Origin: Caprella mutica
Taxonomy: Eukaryota; Arthropoda; Malacostraca; Amphipoda; Caprellidae
Reading direction: 5' to 3'
Assembly (NCBI GenBank): GCA_947561585.1
Contig: CANNZV010001049.1
Span: forward strand, 1-64,000
Length of the DNA stretch: 64,000 bases
This document shows positions 32,201 to 36,317 of the stretch, in pieces. The translations under genes and the position numbers were made by a program. The notes beneath the pieces are model-generated. The model saw only the letters and a program-made list of their open reading frames with translations, searched no databases and was not told the origin of the DNA. How positions within the stretch are numbered: position 1 is the first letter of the stretch; the number at the start of each line of letters is the position of its first letter.

Positions 32201-33701
32201 GGATGCACAATCAAACTCTCTGCTCAAATATGAAGATGTATTTAACCTTGATAAAATTGATCCAAGGATCTTTACAAAGAGTCCAATTGTCGAATGAATT
32301 ACGTTTCCACTCTTTTCAGCCTTGTGGACGCATTGACGGAGTATATAGATGTGGAAATCTATGGACATTGTGGTCCTAATAAATGCAGGAAAGAAATGAA
32401 CATGAATCCAGAAAATTGCTTTCGAAATATTGAGAAGAAATATAAATTCTATTTTTCCTTTGAGAATTCTTTATGTAAGAATTATGTATCAGAAAAATTC
32501 TTCAGAGCTGCAAAGTTAGTAAGAATTAGAGATCTATTGTGCTGTCATTTATAGGTATAGTGAAGTCATTCATAGATTTCTTTCTGTCAGTTTAAAAGTC
32601 TATTGCCAATATTTTAAAAAGCGTAGTATAACCATTTAAAGTTCAATAAGTGCAGTCATTCAAAAGCACTTTTATAAAATGCGTACTTTATAGTGCAATC
32701 ATTTTGAGAAACTACTTTTTTTCAATCCACTTACTCAAAAGTTCATTATTGAAATTTAGCAGAAGAAGAACTATTTAGAACTAAAAGAACTATTTAGCAG
32801 TTCATTCTAGTCATTATTCTTTTAATATAAGCAGTATGATATAATAATTCGATATTTTCAAACGTCTATTAACTGTTCACTTTCTAAAATTCTGTTCCTG
32901 TAGGTACGATATGGTACCAGTAGTGTACGGAGTAGGGCCCTATGACACTATTGCTCCACCAAAATCTTACATTGACGTTTTTGATTTCAAAAATATCAAG
33001 GAATTAGCGGATTATTTGCTGTACCTTGATAAAAATGACACGGCCTACAATGAATACTTCGAGTGAGTTTATTTATTTCCATTATCGGATTTTTCAGAAA
33101 TATACGGAAAACAGATAGTAAGGAAACTTTTCTTTACTACAACTGTCCAGAAACATTTGAACGGAAACCATTTGAAAAAAAAAATTGTTTTGCTTTTCTA
33201 AACTATTTTAATTTGAACCTCTAATTTATTGTACTTCAGAAGTGTATGTATATTATCATTTTGACGAAAGCATATTTATTACTTTTATTCAATATCTAAA
33301 TGTCTCCACGTAAAATAAAATAGAATAATAAGTACAGATAGAATTTGACGTAAATTAAATGAAATATCGGTATTTTGGAACTTTGTGATTTTTTACATTC
33401 AAATTTCAATAGTCTATAAATATTTCCTCTTATTTACACTTCAAGCTGTATTTGAAATTTTTGAATTCCCACTATTTCTCATTTTTTTTTCAGTTGGAAA
33501 AACTATTACGAGAGCAGTTGTGAATTCAGGAAATTCAAACCACCCTCCTACAACAAGATATCCTGGTGCCAGTTGTGCGAGAAACTGAATACAGATTTCA
33601 CTCCTCAGACCTACACGCAAATGGGACCCTATCATGGACCAAAAAATCACTGTTTAAATGCCGATACACCTGTCTTGAAAAAATTCATTGGCGGGACTTA
33701 A
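5224..33701 (+). CDS. Alpha-1,3-fucosyltransferase (GT10), copy A, 11 exons, apparently intact
   Basis: Coding exons: 5224-5265, 5946-6034, 6498-6540, 25750-25865, 26650-26719, 27811-27986, 29045-29173, 31977-32102, 32320-32514, 32904-33062, 33494-33701. Together they give 1353 nt, 450 codons plus TAA, with every junction GT-AG and phase-consistent. The product fits a Golgi type II membrane enzyme of family GT10 that transfers fucose from GDP-fucose to N-glycans. It has a 14-residue basic cytosolic tail, a transmembrane anchor (about 15-34), a stem with little family similarity (about 35-110), and a catalytic region with VFFIMESP (exon 7), AVWFVSNC (exon 8), YGHCG and FENSLC (exon 9, FENS at 311-314), VPVVYG (exon 10) and WCQLC (exon 11). 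The family D before YVTEK is N318 here. The start is the only ATG joining in frame to the anchor exon and is conserved in copy B. The exact subfamily (FucTA or FucTC type) is not settled. Confidence 0.88.
5690..5857. mobile_element. hAT-type MITE in intron 1 of copy A
   Basis: A 168-bp element with inverted ends TAGGGTTGTGACAATATGCG, flanked by a perfect 8-bp direct repeat CTTATAAT (5682-5689 and 5858-5865). An 8-bp target duplication and a TAGGG start fit the hAT superfamily. It has no coding capacity, and copy B intron 1 lacks it. Confidence 0.88.
5946..6034 (+). CDS. Fucosyltransferase copy A exon 2 (membrane anchor)
   Basis: Follows a TTACAG acceptor and ends before GTGAAA in phase 2. 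It encodes the hydrophobic run GFVCLLCLTLLYIVTTSTYF followed by a basic KK pair, the signal anchor of a type II glycosyltransferase. Copy B exon 2 encodes a similar anchor. Confidence 0.85.
6132..6437 (+). mobile_element. tRNA-derived SINE in intron 2 (copy A)
   Basis: The head resembles a tRNA, with an A-box-like TAGCTTAGCACAGTGG (6137-6152) and a B-box-like GCGTTCGGGAC (6185-6195). A tRNA-unrelated body of about 240 bp follows. A second copy lies at the equivalent intron 2 position of gene copy B (43610-43653 plus 45540-45800), where a transposon splits it. The shared position means the SINE was there before the gene duplicated. Confidence 0.75.
6498..6540 (+). CDS. Fucosyltransferase copy A exon 3 (stem)
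   Basis: A 43-nt exon after a TGGCAG acceptor. Its first base completes an Arg codon, then it encodes NNKTDVAPGDPKIV and ends before GTGGGT in phase 0. Copy B has NNKTDVASVDPKIM in an exon of the same length. Confidence 0.8.
6541..8349. other. Proximal part of intron 3 (copy A)
   Basis: 6541 to about 7240 aligns with copy B 45886-46500 and is ancestral intron. The 83-aa and 71-aa open frames here are broken in copy B and are not genes. From 7303 an unrelated dispersed repeat begins. 7823-8349 is AT-rich with no recognisable feature. Confidence 0.6.
7303..7822. repeat. Dispersed repeat, copy 1
   Basis: About 520 bp beginning CCCTAATGAGTTGGACTATC and ending near ACATACGTCAACCCC. A second copy lies at 34515-34571 plus 35657-36110, interrupted there by a foldback-like element. 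It contains a short inverted motif around GGAGTGTGACACAATCACAG. Neither copy has a conserved open frame. The superfamily is not recognised. Confidence 0.7.
8350..8935 (+). pseudogene. 5' part of decayed mariner-like transposon, left copy
   Basis: Starts near a GGGGCGTATCTAGGATTCGG end motif with a G-run. Between 8541 and 8930 it matches, in inverted orientation, 25000-25460. A transposase N-terminal-like reading ending PLWRIV (near 8900-8930) resembles the helix-turn-helix part of Tc1/mariner transposases, but stops interrupt it. The 100-aa open frame at 8552-8854 is part of this remnant and not a host gene. The same element seems to continue at 10437-10646 and 23647-23826 beyond later insertions. 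Confidence 0.5.
8936..9159. mobile_element. Near-perfect hairpin MITE
   Basis: An 80-bp arm (starting CTTCACACTTACG and including CTCATGGCAAAAAGTTTAGC) is followed by its inverted complement. A second, shorter inverted pair (CTTCACACTTGCG and CGCAAGTGTGAAG) lies in the loop. The whole unit could fold into one long hairpin. No coding sequence. Confidence 0.8.
9472..10141 (-). mobile_element. Mariner-like element with long TIRs and transposase remnant
   Basis: A 670-bp element bounded by CAGGGTGTCCGACAC and its complement GTGTCAGACACCCTG, with TA on both sides. The inverted ends extend about 140-160 bp. The minus-strand interior keeps a decayed transposase C-terminus: IGRIVKAYGRIRETPGVF, then after a frame change ACIATNRRQFEHI, resembling the ACIEANGGHFEHL ending of mariner-family transposases. 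It is internally deleted and non-autonomous. Confidence 0.8.
10144..10436. other. AT-rich sequence between nested elements
   Basis: No gene, repeat or motif recognised. It probably belongs to the older transposon interrupted by the neighbouring insertions. Confidence 0.4.
10437..10646 (+). pseudogene. Mariner-like transposase fragment, split by the LTR element
   Basis: Plus-strand reading contains WWMQDGAPPH, TNAVLEF and NPLDF, which match the second catalytic Asp region (QDGAPPH) and the SPDLNPLD region of Tc1/mariner transposases, with an internal stop. It breaks at the ATAT target site of the retrotransposon and resumes at 23647. An inverted sister copy lies at 24262-25612. Confidence 0.75.
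10797..11458. repeat. 23-bp tandem array in the 3' LTR
   Basis: About 29 copies of a 23-bp unit with core CACACAAATATACTAGAGAG. Variants are ordered: AATAGGGAGTGT at the edge, ACTAGAGAGTGT next, then AATAGAGAGCGT, and AATAGGGAGCGT near the junction with the 19-bp array. The array is 662 bp here and 616 bp in the other LTR. Confidence 0.97.
11459..12208. repeat. 19-bp tandem array in the 3' LTR
   Basis: About 35 nearly perfect copies of CAGCTCAATTAGGTAGCAG, then degenerate 14-15 bp versions (AGCTCAATTAGGGTAGC). The perfect part is 38 bp shorter than in the partner LTR, equal to two units. Confidence 0.97.
13207..13219 (-). promoter_or_regulatory. Polypurine tract
   Basis: Minus strand reads AAGAGGGGAGGAA immediately before the TG of the 3' LTR. 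This is the expected position and composition for the plus-strand DNA primer of an LTR retroelement. Confidence 0.85.
13258..19032 (-). CDS. pol: Gypsy pol polyprotein with OTU-like domain and two retropepsins
   Basis: 1924 codons. Domains in order: retropepsin 1 (about 82-190, DTG at 98-100); reverse transcriptase (about 392-600, YIDD at 544-547); RNase H (about 690-810, VDASGYGAG); OTU-like domain (about 832-970, GGGDSLF and GVHFNP); second retropepsin-like domain (about 1022-1130, LLDTGAE with DTG at 1039-1041, LILGIDF at 1109-1115); integrase with an HHCC zinc site (H1268, H1273, C1303, C1306) and catalytic D1334, D1393, E1429 in DX35E spacing; a GPY/F-type module near HGPLKI (1533-1538). 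The tail 1580-1924 has no recognised domain. The frame opens at GTG just after a TGA, with no ATG, so it must be expressed by -1 frameshifting from gag inside a 25-nt overlap. The OTU nucleophile position reads Ser, not Cys. Confidence 0.95.
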   Translation of the reverse strand: MFAEVVKLESSESKELDSEQRHSFNDYYTADDRMRHLEQVSKFFDTTAHCKNSSVVVESCVSEGDNSCEANIDLVVRDTERLIIPIKVRGILTEALIDTGATHSMVNSDWLNKNQFDFKEDRTTRLRAFGSSNLVSSNGIIDLHVYINGIRMKLSEFLVVESDRASNVPIVLSENFFVLNSIEIIPEPGIIKQILEQGDMVLWDRRNGKESPPVFRGVNCVVSETTRMDPNIVTRIPVTWIGSTCDLPMDKSLFLLEGSTSVKSIDVVAGISDRAEDILVVYRGETPYNIACGETVGLISTILETDFPDGTNEKSEEQVQVSVTALEATSSQTVEETPTLESMVNLTHLTNEHENQVMDMLHEVAGVLSTGDTDMGILNVDPHNIQLLNCSPIYQKPRRFNDRVSGLIKAQCDELQLLDIIEPSRSPWSSPVVPVMKNDGTLRMCVDYRKLNEVTKPDRHPVPNLTDSVYSLHGVKYFTSLDLVRGYYQLPLSKESRELTAFSAPHGLFQFLKLPFGLRNAPAAFQRSMQEVTSEFPKNQVIVYIDDVLIMSNNFEDHLDLVKRVLNTFLSYGIKVKPIKCSWFKDEVDYLGHRVGSLGVKKSPKYVEKVRQFSKPHTIGELRQFLGLANFQRKFVSNFSSVQKPLSEKTTGPKRKTLTWTPMMEDAFEKLKEVICEDVMLAFPDYREDANPLQLYVDASGYGAGACLSQLQGEETRIIAYASTTFSKSEKSYSTIERELAGLRWAVKSLRPFLMGCHVEILTDHQPLVYLHNMQILDSRLARTLEDLSAFDYKIVYLPGKDNFVADLLSRSRPLESSTDPPVVYGEGVLPTAVHVVKVVPGGGDSLFESLCVLMDHLDKPPKPSIAVGDAKSLRRLLVADIMKNPDDYDLKLSKGGKKKLKLIELPGQLPCMEVLCAFSKLFECRVLVHYGAKNSIWFSHKNEIRSQSSVVHLQCLSGVHFNPAIAMNSYTLPNEQCLGREPIHDYQTSEEIEDDGVVDFPHIDAVVGGSLSCEIHEQSHIACVQVMVSKFMRCALLDTGAEISCASASFIESEQIEVDNVKMVIHGLGKANTKVLGMAHIPIKLENMTEPKMQLVAVVADDVFPSCLILGIDFMKSINLTINYESKCYRIGSGSDVQFASWTSHGGTTAIAMTSHVSIPSSAKVICVGVGNMSLKFGLSRDESGELDGFSSILTLDQVADMQGKCEIISRVIFALTTDTWSNDLNQYKRFSDHLIVHNHILTYQKEGILSYVVPFQMLVEILLVAHNSMAHLGRHKLLQLVGKHVWNPGLYHVAGDVTASCETCQKGKVAPTGSPPVRKVQTERPFQLLAVDLLLLPRSGPNIGCLVAMDHFTKWLCVVPITNKKGSHIARQFEQRILPCCIASPERVLSDNGGEFKSEEFNDVLDRYNIEHTYTTAYKPSSNGLVERANRTLLELLRVEGVQGGKWLDALPKVVIVHNGTYHSALESSPSDMILGSVHNVRDKLVIPGDFLETWRDGGRNFKTHEIGEEVLKKIIPTGNETTEKFRPRFHGPLKITQVNQNGVTYQVEDLETNRISKVHHNQLRKFVRPPSYITDHPYYKSLKTKQPGQSTVENDRIVISGGIVSGAVSDSSTSADSTYSESDEIHQSVDSDQQQIHRKSDINDLDYWFGNNPNKTSEVQHDKEEYINLDDKVLPPSPNAIKSSIPFSWLLDLSSSSSPGGASMQKSGEDGACLVSHESSLHERTRECSDDADPFKQPDHTIFSENIEDWDMNLSVSLSNLCEDSVEAAKRRCNEILDAGLKGLHNTSSILKLALSLSSSLSFGDESHCLRQSVVLDKLNELESLVQDLNRSLSSNGDEKSSDDIINQDCYSGVLRRINPLYAPTVLQPLTIISDDEEPPSCPDLNVRRIHTRSRGPVGEIANVQVKTLEYKKRAKEKKSE
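15643..15969 (-). other. Second retropepsin-like domain within pol
   Basis: Pol residues about 1022-1130. CALLDTGAEISC is followed about 65 residues later by CLILGIDFM. This is the D[ST]GA...hLG signature pair of retroviral-type aspartic proteases. It lies between the OTU-like domain and integrase, far from the usual position before RT that retropepsin 1 (DTGATHS) already fills. Confidence 0.8.
16123..16539 (-). other. OTU-like domain within pol, catalytic Cys replaced
   Basis: Pol residues about 832-970. The family motif DGNCLF is GGGDSLF here, with Ser (residue 846) at the nucleophile position. The central region with LRRLLVADI follows, and the family His motif appears as VHFNPA (H961). 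OTU proteins are normally deubiquitinating cysteine proteases. The Cys-to-Ser change suggests loss of, or altered, activity. I infer homology from motif order; the overall similarity is moderate. Confidence 0.72.
19008..19032 (-). promoter_or_regulatory. Gag-pol -1 frameshift window
   Basis: Pol is in the -1 frame relative to gag. A pol-frame TGA at 19035-19033 and the gag TAG at 19010-19008 confine the shift to 25 nt. The best candidate is GTCAAAC directly before the gag stop, where the A-site AAC can re-pair as AAA. The P-site match is poor, so it is not a canonical X XXY YYZ site. Confidence 0.6.
19008..20852 (-). CDS. gag: Gypsy gag polyprotein
   Basis: 614 codons from ATG at 20852. Residues about 295-450 look like a Ty3/gypsy capsid (STFLEEYDLYF, LLRDYLKGSARRMF, LERLAKRTF). 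The C-terminus holds three zinc knuckles: CX2CX4HX4C at C548/C551/H556/C561 and C568/C571/H576/C581, then CX2CX3HX4C at C596/C599/H603/C608. The first 290 residues are Ser-rich with no recognised domain and make this gag longer than many gypsy gags. It ends TAG at 19010-19008, inside the start of pol. Confidence 0.95.
   Translation of the reverse strand: MLSSKLTPFDCDSGWPGISPIIEEEGADGGTFKVNNHLKSNSNLINVDVVGTGVKPRVHKNDKFSGHVDKSPLDRDQVDALLNNVFRLQQILSHFTDHKVRSSFLKGEIVDPHSDDHLHSLDSILQCVSPFGEFDRRGSSFISSVVLCLEGFPSDINMIFPVKQSFVKWSSYLRDLTESDYWFRYTKRRDVHKVAHTYSYDGLKVQFESTGVKPGKESTGFVERRQKKPIIASSDSEKDCERPNIYQRKQRISDVGSSSESSSGPSSVPMGRRKQSESNSSIENAFLRALEQMGRQKEAVPPSVFDINYGESVSTFLEEYDLYFRERYDGTDRQKSKLLRDYLKGSARRMFDAIDGKRRRYSDLRRKLLEWEASQETDRMTQYEAKWTKAKIEPAETLTIYALRLERLAKRTFESKVERERQLIRKFSRSVSNTFAEVLARYAQELPAAGRVLNWDYVKRLAAGHDRHAAVNNELYSSDSEPTAEVFYSRKTDHTLILKDSHSHKNPDQHVVSPNLSDKRRSPTKMFYSREPNFKVSGGKDSLKRLICSWCDKVGHTEERCWRKHGLCLICGSGEHMKGSCSRNDNQIQKRFPLRCKTCGLEHRNRECLQRSSN
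20853..21090 (-). other. Gypsy 5' untranslated leader
   Basis: About 238 nt between the 5' LTR and the gag ATG, holding the primer-binding site at its LTR end and probably packaging signals. No open frame of note. Confidence 0.8.
21069..21086 (-). promoter_or_regulatory. Primer-binding site
   Basis: Minus strand reads TGGTGCCCAGACCAGGGA starting four bases after the LTR end. It begins TGG, as a site complementary to a tRNA 3' CCA does. The matching tRNA end (GTCTGGGCACCA) could not be assigned to a tRNA with confidence. Confidence 0.75.
21241..21856. repeat. 23-bp tandem array in the 5' LTR
   Basis: About 27 copies of the same unit as in the 3' LTR, two fewer. It begins with three AATAGGGAGTGT variants where the 3' LTR has two, so the copies were not simply trimmed from one end. 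Confidence 0.97.
21857..22646. repeat. 19-bp tandem array in the 5' LTR
   Basis: About 37 copies of CAGCTCAATTAGGTAGCAG, two more than in the 3' LTR, followed by the same degenerate shorter units. Confidence 0.97.
23647..23826 (+). pseudogene. Mariner-like transposase fragment, continuation after the LTR element
   Basis: Resumes the reading broken at 10646: SLIQSV, a stop, then SFAERYNPETTKKF and EEVIFNNF, ending near VVHII. The C-terminal pattern aligns with the inverted copy at 24262-24471 (SLIQCAQISAQKYN). Removing one ATAT copy joins the two halves of the target. Confidence 0.7.
23827..24261. other. Spacer between inverted transposon copies
   Basis: ACAATAAATGTTTAATAATA near 23848 recurs inverted near 24200-24230, marking the junction of the two copies. 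GAATTAGAAGTGCTTCTAATTC near 23915 is a small palindrome. No gene. Confidence 0.55.
24262..25612 (-). pseudogene. Decayed mariner-like transposon, inverted sister copy
   Basis: Minus-strand readings include IQEVKSFF (about 25060), DARPHFTNAVLEF (about 24590), SPDLNSLD and IWAAAQTQVY (about 24470-24400), and SLIQCAQISAQKYN (about 24390-24340), interrupted by frame changes and stops. These match the mariner DGARPHF and SPDLNPLD regions. Its outer end near 25570-25612 carries long G and C runs like those near 8370. Opposite orientation to the left copy. Confidence 0.7.
25613..25749. other. Distal end of intron 3 (copy A)
   Basis: Aligns with 46890-47028 of copy B, including TTTTCAATTACT and TGTTCATTTCAG at the acceptor. 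This marks where the ancestral intron resumes after about 18 kb of inserted elements. Confidence 0.75.
25750..25865 (+). CDS. Fucosyltransferase copy A exon 4 (stem)
   Basis: 116 nt after CATTTCAG, ending before GTAATT in phase 2. Only one frame is open; it starts NGILRWK and ends KRKYI. Copy B (47029-47144) keeps the length, frame and splice sites. The region is basic and not recognisably similar to the GT10 domain. Confidence 0.78.
25915..26452. repeat. 23-bp minisatellite in intron 4 of copy A
   Basis: About 23 copies of CTGTGGTTTATCATGAGTCA plus three bases, varying between CACAT and CAAAT at the join. Copy B has a single related unit near 47172, so the expansion followed the duplication. 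It is not part of the LTR element despite the equal unit length. Confidence 0.95.
26650..26719 (+). CDS. Fucosyltransferase copy A exon 5
   Basis: 70 nt after TATTTTCAG. The first base completes a Lys codon, then RWTNSTILMRK and SDKPKTILYFND follow, ending before GTGAGC in phase 0. The ILYFND part matches the ILYWN-like start of the GT10 fold. Deleted from copy B. Confidence 0.8.
27811..27986 (+). CDS. Fucosyltransferase copy A exon 6 (N-terminal half of the catalytic domain)
   Basis: 176 nt after TTTTCCAG. Encodes FAKNNEYYFGEGMEPF, CPFSNCFATSNRT, DADAIIWHPRAFF and LTLPEK, matching GT10 features (CPxxxC, DAxxxH). It ends AT before a weak GTCAAT donor; phase 2 fits the next exon. Deleted from copy B. 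Confidence 0.83.
28393..28863. mobile_element. Long-arm foldback MITE in intron 6
   Basis: Two inverted arms of about 200 bp share CTAGC, TCCGATCGGAGT-like and AGCAGCGA blocks around a short AT centre near 28620. The arms are GC-richer than the surroundings, which explains the spurious 60-93 aa frames here. Related copies at 51294-51612 and 47484-47540. Confidence 0.8.
29045..29173 (+). CDS. Fucosyltransferase copy A exon 7
   Basis: 129 nt after CTTTCAG. Encodes SPHTRLVFFIMESP, then TFNYTMSYSYHADIFN, and ends before GTGAGT in phase 2. VFFIMESP and FNYTMSY are GT10 hallmarks. Copy B carries TAG in place of the Tyr codon of FNYTM. Confidence 0.88.
29398..31445. mobile_element. Foldback-like element with arms of GGACATTTGGCCGAAA repeats, 9-bp TSD
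   Basis: The left arm (about 29420-29615) is roughly a dozen copies of a 16-bp unit, GGACATTTGGCCGAAA. The right arm (about 31370-31440) holds inverted degenerate units (TCGGCCAAGTATCCA, TTGGCCAAGTGTC). A perfect 9-bp repeat ACTTCTCAT flanks it (29389-29397 and 31446-31454). Drosophila FB elements also have tandem-repeat arms and 9-bp duplications. A mariner-like element is nested inside at 29711-30604. It lies in intron 7 of copy A. Confidence 0.75.
29711..30604 (+). mobile_element. Mariner-like element with long TIRs, nested
   Basis: Starts CAGGGTGTACC and ends GGTAGCTG, with TA on both sides. Inverted ends are about 200 bp with mismatches. The plus-strand interior reads LLDSDLPRQMNFAQWLLQKN (30269-30337), like the FAQWML stretch ahead of the first catalytic Asp in mariner-family transposases. 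The rest of the gene is gone. Confidence 0.78.
30605..31976. other. Rest of intron 7, copy A
   Basis: To 31445 this is the interior and right arm of the foldback-like element; then AT-rich intron to the TTTTCAG acceptor. No gene seen. Confidence 0.5.
31977..32102 (+). CDS. Fucosyltransferase copy A exon 8
   Basis: 126 nt. The first G completes the Pro codon of exon 7; then YGQIIAKKN and KTKLAVWFVSNCNTKSRR follow, and the exon ends AA before GTGAGT. AVWFVSNC is a conserved GT10 motif. Confidence 0.9.
32320..32514 (+). CDS. Fucosyltransferase copy A exon 9 (GDP-fucose binding core)
   Basis: 195 nt. Encodes YIDVEIYGHCG, KKYKFYFSFENSLC and NYVSEKFF (family pattern FENSxxxDYVTEK), and ends before GTTAGT. 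N318 and S321 replace the usual Asp and Thr. Copy B shows the same substitutions, so they predate the duplication. Confidence 0.92.
32904..33062 (+). CDS. Fucosyltransferase copy A exon 10
   Basis: 159 nt. Encodes VPVVYGVGPYDTIAPPKSYI, DVFDFKN, ELADYLLYLDKNDTAYNEYF, then GTGAGT. Very strong GT10 C-terminal match. Only about 5 of 159 bases differ from copy B, far fewer than in other exons. Confidence 0.93.
33494..33701 (+). CDS. Fucosyltransferase copy A exon 11 (C-terminus, stop)
   Basis: Completes an Asp codon, then WKNYYESS, ISWCQLCEKL, TDTFTP-like sequence and KKFIGGT, and TAA at 33699-33701. The C-terminal Cys pair is usual in GT10. A separate 65-aa frame overlapping here is an out-of-frame shadow. 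Confidence 0.9.
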
Positions 33702-34514
33702 TAGAAGAAATGCCAGAAGTACTTTATGCAGAATGTCCAGAGAAAAATGAAACCCAACTTTAAATTGGTATACTATTTCAATAACTACTGTAGAAACAGT
33801 TTTCTTTCACGTATCGTTTTGTTCATTAAACCCTTTTCCATTTATAGTTAAATTTTAATATATATTTATTGATTTTTGTGAGTGTTATAACTACTTTATT
33901 GATGGGTAGTGAAAATGGCATTGCGCAAATGATCAGAAAACGGATATTGAAGTAAGTTCAAACTAAAGATATATCTTTGTTAGACAACAAATCTATTAAT
34001 AAAATAGATAAACTTCCATCTTATGAAAGCGTTAAAATAACTTTTCCTTTAATTATTTTTTTCTAAAATTTTAATAATTGAAGATCAGGCCACCTTTTCC
34101 AAATGAATGTCGAGTGATGATTTTCATTTGCACTGTGATTAAGTTAATAAAAGTTAAATAAGTTAAAAAGTTAAAGTTAGTAAAAGTTAAAATCAGGATG
34201 ATTAACATCAGGATGAAGTAAAGGGGACACCCTTTACTTGGTGCTCAATTAAACCCAGACACAATTCAAAGATAAACAATTCATTCTTCAACGGTTGATA
34301 TTTGATTTTTATAAGAGCAGAATATTTTAAGGAATGAAATATGTTAAATAACGAATATTCATTATAATAAATTGATAATTCATTTTAATAGTTCATATTA
34401 TAATGTATGGTTTTAATAAGTTTTTTGTTTCTCAATTTCAAATTTAAGTTGAATATATGGCATTTGAAAATATTGTAATGACTCATAAAAATATTCTATA
34501 TTCGACTGTATGTT
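33702..34514. other. 3' flank of copy A
   Basis: Probable 3'UTR with a possible polyadenylation signal ATTAAA at 33825-33830, then AT-rich spacer. No gene. Confidence 0.5.
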
Positions 34515-34571
34515 GACCCTAATGAGTTTGACTATCAGAATCAACGGGAAGGTTTGAATATGTGTTAAAAA

Positions 34572-35656
34572 GGAAACCGAAAAGAAGCCCACAGGAAAAA
34601 AGCCCACAGGAAAAATGCCGACAAGAAAAAATCCCACATGAAAAATGCCCACAAGGAAAAAAGCCCACAGGTATAAAAGCCCACAGGAAAAAAGTCCACA
34701 ACTACATAATTTTTAAAATGCAGAAAAACATGAAGGTGTTTTAAATAAGTACATAAGTTTACAAAGGCACGAATATTCAATTTTTTTCTAAGTCTTGCAC
34801 CTTTAATGTCACTTTGAAAGCCTTAATCGCTAGGATTAATTGTATACTTGTTGAAATTAAATTTTATAGAATAAAAATTTGAAAATCATCCGTAATTTTC
34901 ATTTCACCATTGCCCGTGTTGAGTCAAATTATAACGCAGGCACCACGCCTGGTGGACTCTATCCTGAAGCTGTTTGATGTGAATGGAAAAGAAGGTGGCG
35001 TCCCTTAGGTTCCAAAAAGTTGTAATTTGGATTATATATTTTCTTTTATCATATTTATAATTTTTAATTCTATTTGCAGTTTTGGAGGATAGCGCTAGGT
35101 TTATGCTTTTCAAGTACGAGGTCTTAGATTTTTGTGTTAGGTAGGCTCATGAGCTTCATTTACAACCACCTCTTCATTTTCCTCTTCCATCCATAAGTGC
35201 GACCAATGGTTCATTTCGTCAGATCCCTTGTAAATGACTGCATTCAAGGAGAAGTTTGTTTGCATCCAATAGCTTTGTCACTGATAGTGATAAGCGACAT
35301 TGTTCATGGAGCTACTTCCCTTTCTGACTGCTTCTTCCAGTCCTTTTTTAAAAAATATTTTTAACGTCGGCGAAATAGTCGAAATGGCTGAAAGCTGACA
35401 TTAAACCTTATAAAAGAAATTTAAAAAACTGTATTTTAGAATATATGCCGTTATCTTATGCCCGTATTTAAAAAACATTATGTTTATCTGTATTATAAAA
35501 ATTATGTAGTTGTGATTCTTTTTCCTGTGGGCTTTTATACCTGTGGGCTTTTTTCCTTGTGTGTATTTTTCCCTGTTGGCATTTTTCCTTGTGGGCATTT
35601 TTCCTGTGGGCATTTTTCCTGTGCGCTTCTTTCCTGTGGACTTCTTTACGAGAACC
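34572..35656. mobile_element. Foldback-like element with arms of AGCCCACAGGAAAAA repeats, 8-bp TSD
   Basis: The left arm (34580-34710) has about nine 15-bp units around AGCCCACAGGAAAAA; the right arm (about 35515-35640) carries the inverted units (CCTGTGGGCATTTTT). The arms continue into a shared unique stretch near ACTACATAATTTTTA. An 8-bp repeat GTTAAAAA flanks it (34564-34571 and 35657-35664), and the related repeat at 7303-7822 shows the uninterrupted site. Short frames in the arms are repeat translations. Confidence 0.78.
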
Positions 35657-36110
35657 GTTAAAAAACACGTCTTATTTATAAACCTAAGCTACAGTATTTT
35701 TTACAAGATATAAGTATATATACTAAACTAATGTGTACCAAATTTCAAGTTAATATATTAAACATATAAGGAGAAATAAATAGGTAGTTATGTAATACAT
35801 TGGCAACTGAGAAAGCAGAGCTGTGATTGGGTGGAGTGTGACCTAATCACAGCTCGCGCATGTATGTTTACTTGATGAAAACGTGGACAAATTCATGCTT
35901 ATTGGCTAACCAAACTGTACTTCTACGTTGCCACACGTCACTATGTACTATTAATTCCATATTTACGTTATTCACGCTGATTTACGCCGATGAATAATTA
36001 TTTTTAAACTTTTAAGTATAAAAATATATTGGGAATTCATGTTGGATAAATGACATGAAACATATAAGGGAATTTAAAAATATATGCGCCCAGAAAACAC
36101 ACGTCAAACA
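35657..36110. repeat. Dispersed repeat, copy 2 (right part)
   Basis: Matches 7363-7815, including CAAATTTCAAGT and GCAGAGCTGT blocks. Its left part lies at 34515-34571, on the other side of the foldback-like insertion. Confidence 0.7.
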
Positions 36111-36317
36111 CAATTGGGTTGAATCATCTTTTTTCAAAACTCAGAAATGAAGGAAATAAATCATATGTTGAAATTGCAATGATAATAAATATCATTATTA
36201 AGGATATTAATTTTACTTAGAAAATTGTACACATTAACAACTAAATTAAGCCCGTATATAAATTCCTGTTGTTAATAGGACCTTCAAATTATAAAAAAGA
36301 AAAGTCTTATATCCAAC

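Noticed and set aside
33566..33763. 65-residue frame overlapping exon 11 of copy A
   Set aside because: Out of frame with the conserved fucosyltransferase reading and absent as an open frame in the paralogue.
34413..35668. Frames such as FFPVGFFPVGFFSV and KKAHRKNAHRK
   Set aside because: Translations of the 15-bp arm repeats of the foldback-like element.
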